A stretch of DNA of 64,000 nucleotides from Siderastrea radians (taxonomy: Eukaryota; Cnidaria; Anthozoa; Scleractinia; Rhizangiidae): the NCBI GenBank assembly GCA_964017195.1, contig OZ024891.1, forward strand, positions 3,449,920 through 3,513,919. Direction: 5' to 3'. Below, in pieces: positions 23,380-35,570 of this stretch. The first letter of the stretch is position 1. Each line of letters opens with the position of its first letter. A program made the position numbers and the translations under genes. The notes beneath the pieces were generated by a model. That model saw only the letters and a list, made by a program, of their open reading frames with translations, did no database searches and was not told the DNA's origin.

Positions 23380-23954
23380 ATGGCGCTCGCGGCTGTCTGG
23401 ATGGCTCTTGTTGTCGTTCAGCTTGGATTTGGAGCTTATGGAGTTATTATTTCTAAATTTGCGAAGGAGGGCAAGGCGGATCCATTAATATTTTGCTTTT
23501 TTCGAGATACGGGAAGTTTTCCAGTGCTTCTAATAGCTGCTTCTCTGTCCGAGAAGAAAGTTCAAATTCCATCATTGAGGTGAGCGGTTTTATTTGCCTT
23601 GCATGTGGTGTAGTTCATTACTCTCACTCGTGTCTTAATATAGTAGGCTTTCTTCTCCTTTTTCAGTTGTTTTCCAAAGCAATTGTGTCGATTTCTTTCC
23701 ACAAACCACTATAAATCACCAATGTTTTTGTTACTAAAGACATTTTGCAGAATGAAAATGTAATTTGATTTGATTTCTTTTTAAAGTTATTTACAGTTAG
23801 CTGTTAGTGGTAATATTTTTCATATGTTTTTATATATTTGTCACTTGACTTCTTTTCTTCTAAACTAATGTAAACACTACCTGCCCAGACTAGCTACTGC
23901 TATTTGTGGGATAGTGGAGTCCTTTTTATTTTACTTATAGAAGTGAATAATAAT

Positions 23955-24009
<55 letters not shown>

Positions 24010-26919
24010 GTAATAATAAACTTTGAATAAGGTGATTTGTTTTTATATGGGGTAGCTGAACTCTTTTACAAATCGTCCTTATGGACTTTTTTGTAATTGT
24101 CTATTAATTAATAATTATTAACCGGCCGTCGCCATATGGCGACCGCCAGTTTATAAAATGGACACGGTTTTTTCTTGATGGTCAGTTGGTTTAACATACG
24201 AACAAAGTGCTGTAAAGCATGTGGTAGGGGTACTCAAGAGCGGTACTGTCTTATATAAGACGCATGTGCATATTAGTCTGCTGAATGTTACCTTCGTATG
24301 TTCTTGTCTTTTAATTTACAGTATTTAAGATATGAACGGCGAAGGGTTGTTAAGTATGGGGTTTCAGTATCTGTCTTGTATAACACATGTGCAACTGAGT
24401 AAAGCAGCTAATAGGATTGAATGTGAAATTGGCTGTGTTGTCTGATCTAGTTAGTGGTTATGGGGAAAATTTTTTTAGTGCAGGAGTTTTGTTATTGGGA
24501 TTGACATTTTGAGGGATGTAAAAATGTGGGAGTGGAAGGATTTGTGAATGTGAGGAGCATACCACACTTCTTTGAATGTGATTTGCTTTGAAAGTTGCAT
24601 TTTGTACAGCAGCAGTGTAATATTGTGCTGCGTGAGAGGCAGCTTCCCTTGGCATTTTATGGGGGGATGGTTTCTGCAGTGGATTGTAAGTTTTCTCATT
24701 GGGTAACCTGTATTTCGCAGAGGGGAGAAACAACAGCTGTGTTTGCAGCTTATTAGCGCGGTAAGGAATGGTGGCTTAGGAAGAGAAGGGATTGGCACCA
24801 GTATGATGATGCAATTAGTGGATTGCACCATCGATACATCATAGTTCTTGAGAAGGGAGAGAGATGAGTGTTTATCTGAGGGGAGAAGTTGACTTGAATT
24901 GCATAAAGACGAAGGAAGCGGTCATTAATAAGGAGATCAATTAATTAGGTAGCTGTTACGAGTCTTTAAGATAGAAAATAACTGAATATTATCAAGCGAT
25001 GCGTGTGGTGCTTGCTGTTGCCTTGGGTGGGTTTGAGGTAATTGGTTTACATTACAAATTCCGAGTCAACTTGTTTACTTTTGCAAGGGGATTCCCGGGT
25101 TAGCAAACCGCATTTAAACATCACGTCATGAGATATGCCTTCACGTGCCCCAAACTCTGACGATCTGCTCAAGCTCATGTTTATCAAGCATTATATTTTG
25201 ATACTACTGCTATGTTCACTGTTTGTATTTATGATCTAGGCACAACAGTAAACACTTCGTCGTCCCTGTCTAAGCATTCTCAGTTGTGGATGAATTTATA
25301 CCGACATTCAACGTTTGAGTGAATTTGCATTTTTCAGCAGAAATAAAAGCGATGAGAAAGATAAGCTGAGTTATCAGAGTTTAAACATTACGTCATACAG
25401 TAACGCTATAGTCAAAATATTGCGTCACACAGTCACACTTTTCATTACGCCGGTTCGTATAAATAGACGATCGCGCTAACATTTGTGAAACCTAGGGGTG
25501 GGGAGGGTCAGAACAGGCAGTTAAAATGCCCATTGGGCTTTCTTGTTCGCCATTAAATTGTAATAAATAAATAAACAAATTTTAAAAACTCGTCCTACAA
25601 TCCAGCTAGCCGTTTACTCTCTGCTGACGAAAATCATTCTCCCCTTCCCCAGTCAATTTTTCCATCCCACTCTACCCCACTGCCCCTTCTAAGTTTTACA
25701 TGCACTCTTAGGGTGTGTGACATGAATGTGTAGAAAGGGTGGCTCAAGCATGGCAGTCTCAGAAGGCATTACGTGATTAGCCACAGGGTGCACTGGAATC
25801 CATTCACTCTGGGATCATGTGCTCCAAATTGGCTTATTAGTTTATGAAAGGTCCCTTCTTTCCAGTCAGGGATAGTTCAGAAAGAAGAGCAGGCGAACGT
25901 GCATGAGAATCGTCTGCTGAGTGGAAAGAACATGTGGGAAACCATCACCCAACCCCCGCATTGTGTTTCATGTGGCAAGTGATTTTGTGCATGTTTGTAT
26001 TTTCTCACTCGTTAAATGAATAAAGCTTGGATTTGGCATGTGCAAGACTTGATAATTTGTTGTTGTTTTCCTTCCAAGGGAGCTTCCCCTTTTTGTTGTT
26101 CTTGGCCTAACAGGAATGTTTGGTAGCCAGTTCTTGTATATTCTTGGTATTTACTACACCAACGCTAACATTGCGTCAGTATTTCAACCCGCCATTCCTG
26201 TGTGGACTGCATTACTTGCCACTGTTGTGCGCATTGAGCCATTCCCAGAATTCCGTACCTTGCGTGGCTGGGCCAAGTGCCTGGGAATTCTTCTGGCTGC
26301 AGCTGGTGCTATAGTGATGTCAGTACAAAAGAGCTCTGGTACAGCACCAGCAAACGAGGGTATCTCCAATAGTGTATATTTTTTGGGATACATATTCCTT
26401 ATGGGAAACACGTTATCCATGGCAATTTATGTTCTTGTTCAGAAGAAATTCATCTTTGAAAGAGATGAGTCTTGTTGGAAAACCAAGCCTGTCACAGTTA
26501 CTGCCTGGAGCTACATGTTTGGTGCTATTTTCATGGGCTTGGCTTCACTTTACTACATCCATAAGCCAGAAAAATTCACCTACTTCCCCAAGGAGGAAAT
26601 CTATCCAATTCTGTATGCTATATTCATAGCCTCTAGTCTGTGCTATCTTTTAATTTCCTGGTGTAACATGCAGATTTCTGCATCGCTTGTTACAGCGACC
26701 TGGCCTCTTCAAGTTCTGTTCTGTGCCATCTTGTCATATGTCGTGTTAGGGGAGGTCCTGACTGCCATTGAATTTTTTGGGGGAACATTTATCATAGTTG
26801 GACTAATGGCAGTGGTGTGGTCGAATTATTCAGAGGAAAAAAGAAGCAACGATAATGAAAGAAGGGAAGAAGAAGAAGAGTTGATGCATGACTCATGTGA
26901 CATGAACATGTCACAGTAA
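23380..26919 (+). CDS. WAT1-like EamA/DMT transporter, paralogue B (C-terminal tail cut short)
   Basis: Exons 23380-23579 and 26079-26919, joined AG|G; 346 residues. The fold and motifs are those of paralogue A: FAKEGKADPLIFCFF in exon 1, then GMFGSQFLYILGIYYT, FQPAIPVWTALLA and TATWPLQVLF. The protein ends DMNMSQ and stop. The next bases, GATATTTTTGCT, still align with the YDTFVP tail of the paralogues, and the stop TAA stands where they have a Tyr codon. The tail motif has therefore been lost by a nonsense change while the membrane domain is intact. The 2.5-kb intron carries an AAT microsatellite. Confidence 0.9.
23946..24019. repeat. (AAT)n microsatellite
   Basis: About 24 near-perfect ATA/AAT triplets with one G interruption, in the intron of paralogue B. 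Confidence 0.95.
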
Positions 26920-28121
26920 GATATTTTTGCTTGTAGAGTTCCTCAATCAAAGAATATGGAAGTGCCAGGACCATATAGATTAACTGAATAATGGATTAAC
27001 ATTTCAACGTAATGAGTTCAGTATTGAACCTATAATCAAAATTACTTTTCTTCGCTTAGCCATGACAAGATTTAGGGAAGACATATTGCCTGGGATAATA
27101 CAAACTACACTTTACACATTAATGTAGATATGTCATGCCAAGTTGGTCAACGTTTACTTAGATACATAGGACCCAAACTATGAAATGAGATGAAGCCTTT
27201 ATTTAAAGAGGGTAACCAGATAATAGTGGAAGTCCACTAATAATCTTGTGGCCCTCCAACTATGACTGAACAATCAAAATTAAAATCTATGTAAAAATCT
27301 ATATAGAAATGGATATAAATAGATAAAACTACAATATGACATTAGAAATATAACTCGCAAACAACCAAAACAATCTTTCAAATTGAGTTAGACCATTATA
27401 GCTAATGATGTCGAGAATTAGCCCACCATATCTACTTTGATAGAATATACATAAAGTAGACCTTGCTTCAGTGCTCACAGACACTAAGTGTGCGAAGTAC
27501 CTTTTATGCAATTCCTAGTAACGTGTGAATAATGTAAATAGTATTTTCCAAAGTATAATATATGTAAGGAGTTCTAGTTTACATAACTAGTGTTCTAGCA
27601 TCCCCATTAATTATTATTGTGACACTTAAACAAAGGTTGTTATTGTATGCCCATTAAAAAAACTGGAGTTTTCGTTAGAGAAATGTTGCTTTGGACTTTC
27701 GTAATATAGGAAAATTAATGCCTACTCTTTACTCTTGTGTGGACATTTATAGTCGTGTGTGTAAAAATTATTTTTCTTATTTCTTTCTTGCAATTTCACT
27801 TTGTTTTGTTTCACAAAGTTCAGGAAATCCGTAAATTTTAATGCATTTGACAGTTCCTTTCCGGGATGATTCAATGGTTCTAAAAACTCAAAAGACGCTC
27901 GCTGTACGCTGTAAACATTGTTTGCTGACAACGCAACATTAGCATTTTCCTTCGGCCTAAACTGTAATATAATAAGCGTTTTGTGCTACACTTAAAGCTG
28001 TTGGCAACATGACAGCAAAATGTCACATTTGCATTGTGGCTTTGTAGTATGGCATTCCTGATTGGAAGCACGCTTCTTAAGTACCGGAAGTGCGCAGTGA
28101 AGCAAGCCAAAAGCAAGCTCC
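26920..28121. other. Intergenic, paralogues B to C
   Basis: AT-rich flank with the 3' UTR of B and the promoter of C. No coding exon, RNA gene or clear repeat was seen. Confidence 0.5.
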
Positions 28122-30688
28122 ATGGCGTTTGGTGTGTGGAGAGTATGGCTTGCTCTTGTTATCCTCCAGCTTGGCCTTGGAGCTTTCGGAGTTATTGTTT
28201 CCAAGTTTGCTAAAGAAGACAAAGCAGATCCAGTAATCTTTAGCTTGATTCGCAACGGCGGCAGTTTTCCATTGCTTTTGATTTCTGCCTTTATCGCCGA
28301 GAAGACGATTCAAGTACCATCGCTGAGGTAGGTAGCCTTTTTGTTTATATGAAATTTCCTTTACTTCAGTCAAATAAAATGCCACTTTTTTTCTGATCAA
28401 ATAGATCATCAGGCTTTCTCCTCCTTGTAGGAATTTTTATTTTAGTTTTTTTTTTGTTGTTGTTGTTTTTGTTTTTTTTTTTTTGTCAAAGTTGCATTTA
28501 TTAACTTGTAAAGGATTTGTCTTCAGATGTTCTGTCATCGTGACCTTTTACGGTTTTTTTTTTTCATCAGAAGAAGTTTACCGCATATAACTTCCAGTTT
28601 TCCACTGCGGTAGAATCCTAAAAATGTCAAAAATCCTCCTATGAGCTAGCTAGATACCGGGTGTTTTTTTAATTCGACAGTCAAATGTTAGCCGCCCCTT
28701 CCTTTCTTTAGCTATTTATATCGTTACTTGAGTCGTCACGCAAAGCTTCCATCCAAGTAACGACTGCGAGACCAGGGAGACATCCATATAAAGGTGACAG
28801 GGGTGATCGTCGTACAGTTTGAAAGGAGCTCGGTACATGCACAACAGCAGCGAATAACGCTAATGGGTATTTTTCTAACGTCACCATAAAAAGTCGCGAG
28901 GTGAAATTGGCCCCAACACTAAGTTTCGAAAGGAACCAAATCCCGCCGCTTATAAACGCTAAGTAAAGTACAGAAATTTCTTAACCATCTAAACCCGAAC
29001 TTAACCAGTGGCTCTGTTTTCTGGATAGTTCAATGAAAATTACGGCCATTTTGAAAAGCTCGCGTATATCCCGACGTGACCAATCGAACCAAATCGAACG
29101 TTCGATTAATTGAATTCAGTCGAACCCAATCGAACCTAGTCGTTCGATTAAGTTCGATTGGGTTTGATTGAGTTCGATTGCCGAACAGTTCGATCGGTCA
29201 CGTCGGGCGTATGCTCAACACCGCTAACCAATCTACTCTTCATGATCCTTACACTAGAATCTCGCTTTGTGGGCGTGACTTCAGTTCATTCGGGAAATTT
29301 CATCCTGTCATATTTTTTTTTTTCACTTTAGATTCAACTTTATCCCCTCGAAGGTACGTCAATCACCCCCGCGTCTTTTATATTTTCATTTATCATGTTC
29401 AGACTCGTACCCAGTCGCCACTCAATTATTCTTTTTCGCATTGGAATATGGGAAGACGATCAATGCGCGCATAGCCTTTTGGGACGGAAGGAGAAAAGTG
29501 ACGTTGCGTCGCAATTTTCTTCCGTCCTTCTTTTGAAGCACAGCAAACTCATCAAATCCTACCCATAAACCACAGCGCGGACAAGAGAAGCGACTGGGTA
29601 CGAGACTGTATCATGTTTATCACAATGGTGCCCCTAGAAACTGCATTCCAATTCAGGAAAGCGCGAGACATCCTCATGCACTAGTGGAGGTTCCTTGACG
29701 AAGGAGCACGTAATGAACCTAAAGAAATCTGCGAGGAGATTTTTACGGCGCGATATTTAAACAAGGCTTACATATCTTTGATTTCTTCGTTACCAGGGAA
29801 CTTCCCCTTTTTATCGTTCTTGGCCTAGGAATGTTTGGAAATCAGTTGTTGTACATTCTCGGCGTTTACTTCACCAACGCCAATATTGCGGCAATATTCC
29901 AACCTACCATTCCTGTCTGGACTACGTTACTCGCCATCGTCGTGGGAATAGAGCCGTTCCCAGACTTCCGCACCCTGCGCGGCTGGGCCAAGTGCTTCGG
30001 AATTCTCCTAGCTGCGGCTGGTGCTATAGTCATGACGGTACAAAAGAACTCTGACACAGCAAACCATGGAGGCTCCAGTGACGATGATAACATACCAGTC
30101 TGGGCATACATTTTTCCTCTGGGAAACACTGTTTCTTTTTCGATTTACATTCTTATTCAGAAAAAATTCATTTTTAACAATGAGGAGTCTTGTTGGAGAA
30201 CCAAACCTGTCACAGTCACCGCGTGGAGCAATCTATTTTCCACGATTTTCATGGCGTTAGCTTCTCTCTACTACGTCAACAGGCCGGATAAATTCACGTA
30301 TTTCCCCAAGGAGGAAATCTACCCGATTCTTTACGCCATATTTATAGCTTCTGGTCTATGCTATCTTTTAATTTCGTGGTGTAATATGCAGATTTCTGCA
30401 TCATTCGTCACAGCGACTTGTCCTCTTCAAGTTCTGTTCTGCGCCATCTTGTCCTATTTTGTTTTAGGGGAGGTCCTGAATACAGTGGAGTATTTAGGAG
30501 CGGTGTTGATCGTTTTTGGACTTACAACGGTGGTGTGGTCGAATTATGCGGAGGAAAAGACAAGGAAAATAAGAAAAAGAAGGGAAGAGGAAGAAGAGTT
30601 GATGCATGACTCGTATGGTTTTGTGAAAGTATCGCATTATGATACGTTTGTTCTTGTATCACTTCAGGAGGGAGAAGCAGTGAGTTAG
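28122..30688 (+). CDS. WAT1-like EamA/DMT transporter, paralogue C
   Basis: Exons 28122-28327 and 29797-30688, joined AG|G; 365 residues. Exon 1 gives MAFGVWRVWLALVILQLGLG and FAKEDKADPVIF. Exon 2 gives eight more membrane segments with FQPTIPVWTTLLA and WCNMQISASFVTATCPLQ. Compared with its paralogues it lacks one Thr codon in GLTGMFG (here GLGMFG), and has Cys for Trp in TATWPLQ. The tail is long and charged (RKIRKRREEEEELMHDS) and ends with YDTF plus a longer extension. It is the most divergent in the second membrane half but appears functional. Its intron carries a TTCGATT-rich inverted-repeat element. Confidence 0.9.
29070..29207. mobile_element. MITE-like element with TTCGATT subterminal repeats
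   Basis: The ends CCCGACGTGACCAATCGAAC and GTTCGATCGGTCACGTCGGG are inverted with one mismatch. Between them TTCGATT or its complement occurs about ten times in 138 bp. CGTAT occurs next to both ends (two bases away at the left), a possible target duplication. It is in the intron of paralogue C. Confidence 0.75.
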
Positions 30689-32600
30689 AGACATATCAAA
30701 ATGACAGAAGCGATGACGTTAGCTCTGAAAAAGTGCTTGCATTTAATCCTGGGATTATACTGCCAGTTCCAGTTACTTGCCCCTCTTCAGTGGGGTAGCT
30801 GAGGGACGTGAACAGGCTCCTTAGAAGGGTGGGGGGACGTGAACGGCCCTTCAAGTGCGGAGGAGGAGAGACGGGAACAGGCTCCGTAGTGCTTCGTTCC
30901 TTCTCTCCAACCCTCGCTCGGCTCCCCAATTCTTTTTTCCCTCTTCACCACTAAGGGGACTTTTCACTTGGTACCGTTCCTTTTAATTGTACTAACTTCA
31001 CCCATGAACCTGTTTGCTGTCTTTTAATTACCTACAAGTGGTTGAAAAACTTATTCTCACGTAGCCTGGGTTTCAATACAACTTTACTCAGTAGAGACTT
31101 CTAGGAATACAATACTCCATCAGAAGGCGAGGGTACTGGACAAGCTTTGACTTCGCGGTTGACGTATGAAGTAGCGCTAATACCTCCCTCTACGAAGCTT
31201 AATCTCTGTCCGCCTCGAAGTGTGGCTTTTGGAAGGCCGTGATCTCATTTTACCCTGCATTTGTCTTAAGGCTTGTAGTATTTCACTTTCTGTTGAATTG
31301 TGTATTTCCCATGATGACTGTATTTTAGTGCTATTATCACTTATTAACCATTAATATTTTGGTAGTTTGTCTTCAAAAGGACTCGTTTGTAAATCACTTT
31401 TAGGGTGAAGTTGGCATTCCTCAATGAAGATTTTTTTTTCTGTTATACCAGAAAAGAGTCTCTCTTTAGTGCATGACTGTTATACACGTTTAGAATGTGT
31501 GTGTAACTGTTGCTTTTTTTCAGTGGAAATCGTGTACTTCTTAATTTGTGAGCTGAGGCTAAGCCGGCCGGGACTGTCCGTATAGTATAATATATTTCTA
31601 GCTGGATTTTTGAAAAGGTGGCTCCTGAAAATTTGGCCATTTTCACCGGAGCGACGCTCAAACCAAGGATTTGTGACCCCCGTCAGCCTCAAAACCACAC
31701 AAAAGAAATAGGAGAAGGGAAGGAAGAGAGCGGATGAGAAAAAAAATCGTCGCCGAAGTTGGAGAACGAACGACAAAAAACCGCTCGCTGCACACCACCG
31801 GTTGAGACGCCTCAACCGAGGAGTACCGTTTTCAAAAATCTAGGTAAACATATTATTCCAGTATTCGGGCTCAATTAGACTCAGTTGAGTTACACAGATC
31901 AAACTGCTCCCTTTAATTTTATTGTTGTTGTAACCCGTATTTGTGAAAAACGTAGACCATAAAAATTACCTTTCAACGGTAACTAAATTTCAACCGCAGT
32001 ATGTAAACATTGGCGTTGCGTCTGTGACACTTAGCACGTAGAACACCCTCAGTGACTTGTACACTTTAAGTTTGAAAAAGGTTAATAAATGCAAATGGAG
32101 CCTGTTTAATCTTGTTGAAGTTTAATTTTGTGATAACTTACACGTTTATAGTAGTGTAAGTTGTTAGTAATGTTGCACTTCACGTAAACCTTTGTAGCAC
32201 AGTTTTGGATGCAATTACGTTATTTATTAATTACCCCTACCTACCTACCATAATATATTTATGTATCTATTATACGGTATGTCTATACAATTATCGACGA
32301 CACTGGAACACTTAACAATTTAATACGTAAACGCTAGCGACTTTTTTCAGTTTTATTGACTGATTTCAATTCAGAACTGACAAGACACAGTATCACTAGG
32401 GATTACAGTTTAAAAAGATAGCAGAGGTTTTTCTTTCTTCATCTCAGACGAAATTAAGATGCGAAGCAGCGTGTGTGAGTCACGAAGCGTGGTCACTGCT
32501 TCCCGTCTCATTTGCGTTTGAGAAGGAGAAAATAATCTTTGGGACCAGGTTTGACAAAACAAGCTTGCTGCTTCTCGTTGAAAGCGCGTGACTAAGCAAG
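30689..32600. other. Intergenic, paralogues C to D
   Basis: Holds the 3' UTR of C and the promoter of D. The only structure noted is a G-rich stretch with ACGTGAACRGGC repeated three times (about 30805-30870). The minus-strand frame at 31480-31815 has no recognisable feature and is not called. Confidence 0.5.
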
Positions 32601-34248
32601 ATGGCGGACACGGGTGTTTGGGTCGTATGGCTTTCTCTTGTTGTTGTTCAGCTTGGATTGGGAGCTCATGGAGTCGTATTTTCTAAATTCGCCAAAGAGA
32701 GCCAAGCAGACCCTTTGATTTTTAACTTGTTTCAGTGTGCGGGAAGTTTTCCAGTGCTTTTAATTGCTGCTTTTGTTTCCGAGAAGAGAATTCAAATTCC
32801 ATCGTTGAGGTAAGAGATAGTATGTAGACAACATAAAGTTGGAGTATTTTATTGCCCTTTACTCATTCGATTGTAGACGAGTTGCATAAATCTTAGTCAA
32901 CGTTGGGCATAACTGCTATTTAGTGAACTGTGACACTAGCAGTTGTCCCCGGCGTTAATCGTGTAATTTGCCTCATTTGACTGTAATTCTGTTGACGTGC
33001 TTGTGTCCAAAAGTATCAGTAGACTTTGCTGTTATCTTTTTCTTTTCTTTTTTTAATGATTGTGCTGTAAAGCCATTTCCTTGACCTTTTGAGACCTAAT
33101 AATGTGAAACAGGTATACAGTCAAATTGTCAAGTCAAACTGTAGTCACGACCTTTCTATACTGATTTATACTCATTGAGGGAATGTTATCAGAATGTCTG
33201 CATGGATCTCGAACCATCATGTTAGGCTTAATCGTAGGAATCTCCTTACGACCCAGACATCTTTATGTCTTAATTGCGTATTTTTCTCGGCTGAGAGCGA
33301 AAGTTATTACCCAGAGAAATTCCAAGCCACCTTAACGCTATCATTGAATGTTTTTTCCTTCAAAGGGAGCTTCCCCTTTTTGTCGTTCTCGGCCTGACAG
33401 GAATGTTTGGTAGTCAGTTCTTGTACATCCTTGGTATTTATTACGCCAACGCTAACATTGCGTCAATATTTCAACCCGCCATTCCCGTGTGGACTGCATT
33501 ACTCGCCATCATCGTGAAAATAGAGCCGTTCCCAGACTTCCGCACCCTGCGCGGCTGGGCCAAAAGCCTGGGAATCCTCCTAGCTGCGGTTGGTGCTATA
33601 GTGATGTCACTACAAAAGAACTCTGGCACAGCAGAAGCAGACCATGGCGGCTCGAGTGACGCTGATAACATTCAAGTCTGGGGGTACATATCCCTTCTGG
33701 GAAACACGTTATCCATGGCGATTTACGTTCTTCTTCAGAAGAAATTCATCTTTGACAAAGAGGAGTCTCCTTGGAAAAGTAAACCCGTCACAGTTACTAC
33801 GTGGAGTTACATGTTTGGCGCGATTTTCGTTGGCTTGGCTTCGCTTTACTACATCCATAAGCCAGAAAAATTCACGTATTTCCCCAAGGAGGAAATCTAT
33901 CCAATTCTTTACGCTATATTCATAGCCTCTAGTCTGTGTTATCTTTTAATTTCCTGGTGTAACATGCAGATTTCTGCATCACTCGTCACAGCGACCTGGC
34001 CTCTTCAGGTTCTGTTCTGCGCCATCTTATCGTATGTCATTCTAGGGGAGGTCCTGACTACCGTTGAATATTCCGGGGGCTTGTGTATCGTTGCAGGACT
34101 TATAACGGTCTTGTGGTCGAATTATGGAGAGGAAAAAGGAAAGAAACAAATAGAAAGAAATGATGAAAATAAAGCCGATAAAGAAGAGCTACTTCATAAC
34201 TCGTTCGCTGCTGTCGAAGATTCGCAGTATGATACATTTGTTCCTTAA
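32601..34248 (+). CDS. WAT1-like EamA/DMT transporter, paralogue D
   Basis: Exons 32601-32809 and 33366-34248, joined AG|G; 363 residues, the most compact gene of the cluster with a 556-bp intron. It has all consensus motifs: FAKESQADPLIFNLF, GMFGSQFLYILGIYY, FQPAIPVWTALLA, RTLRGWAKSLG, TATWPLQVLF and a C-terminal SQYDTFVP. The start lies in GCAAGATGGCGG. AATAAA at 34283 is close behind the stop. The flank behind it is copied after paralogues E and, in part, F. Confidence 0.92.
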
Positions 34249-35570
34249 AACGTTGGCAAATGCAGCAATTAGAGATTCGAGTAATAAAATGTAAAAGTCG
34301 AACTCATGATACCAGCTTTGTCCAGTGATTACAAGGCAAGAGTTTTTTTTTTAGCTTAGTCATTTATTCTGTGTGAGTTAAAATCCTGCTGATAAGAAAC
34401 CTGTTCTTTTTTGTGCACTTTCACTACTTTCTCTGCTTGTGCGTTCACTCAACGTTTTGAATTGGGGGCTAGTTTGCTTTTTGCATTTTTAATTTTGCTT
34501 GTAATCCAAGAACCACCGTGGGAAATATTGAATAAATGATAACTTTTTTTGTGTGGAAAATATGTACTTAATCACAGACACAGACGCTAGGTACGAATAA
34601 CTTTAAACAAGTCAGTTTCGAAGCTTGGCGGCTGAAAAGATATATCATTCATGGCTTAGAAAAAAGGTCCCATATTAATAGTTTTGAGACTGACTGTACA
34701 ACACGCATGCTACAGTAGTAGCGGTTTTCAATTTCTTGCTTTTTGTTTTTATAAAGGATAAAAGCGAAAAAGTTGCGAAAGACAGTTTGTACAATCGTTA
34801 GAATACAGAAAGAATTTGTACAATCATTTAAATAAGTGTTTTGAGCGAAAAGTGTCATGCGCTTGCGAAGACCTCGCACAGGCACCCCAAGCTGTTACCG
34901 TATTTTACAATACTGAGCAGCAATGGCTGAAGGTATAAGGGTATGTATGAAGGATATAGCGATGCAGATGAGTTCTCAATAAAAACGCCTCACCTTGCTT
35001 CCATTGCGTCCTACTTGCTAACTCACTATCTCCTAGAATCCCACTATATATTAGTGATTAGATGCTATAGTGCAGTAGGTGTCTCGTAAACTCGAGACTT
35101 TGTAACTTGCGTGGAAAGCGTCGACCTGTAAGGGAAAGGGAACCCTGTAGCAGGCGTAGTTGGGGGATATCCTACATTTTGTCTTTCGTTTTACCCCCCC
35201 CCCCTCTCCCCAAACCCAACTAAGCGAGCGCCTGCCATGAGAGTGCCAAGCGTACCAGACGGTACCGAGCCGACAGTCGAGACTAACATTTCGAGATAAG
35301 CCGAGAGTCCAAAGTTGATAGTCTATAAAAAAAATGCCCTCGAAAATATTGTGTAATACAGTAGCGACGCATAGCTCTGACTCACAGCTTCGGCTCTTGC
35401 GGTCACTTGCGCACGCGAAACAAGAGTGACACTGAAGAACTCCAAGTCACGAGTGACGGCCAAAACCGAACTTTTAGCAAGTGTTATAACTTGTTTACTC
35501 TTGCTTGCTTGCTTGTTGAAGCTTGCCTCTTGTCGAAAAAACGTGACCGGAAGCGTAGATACAATCCAGG
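34249..35570. other. Intergenic, D to E; first copy of a duplicated segment
   Basis: Nearly the whole stretch recurs at 42367-43764 in the same order, including ACTCATGATACCAGCTTTGT near the upstream gene, TGCGCTTGCGAAGACCTCGC in the middle and GCACACGCGAAACAAGAG near the next start. Short open frames here are conserved only because of this copying. Confidence 0.8.

Noticed and set aside
24458..24831. Minus-strand frames in the intron of paralogue B
   Set aside because: No motif or family likeness, and opposite to the host gene.
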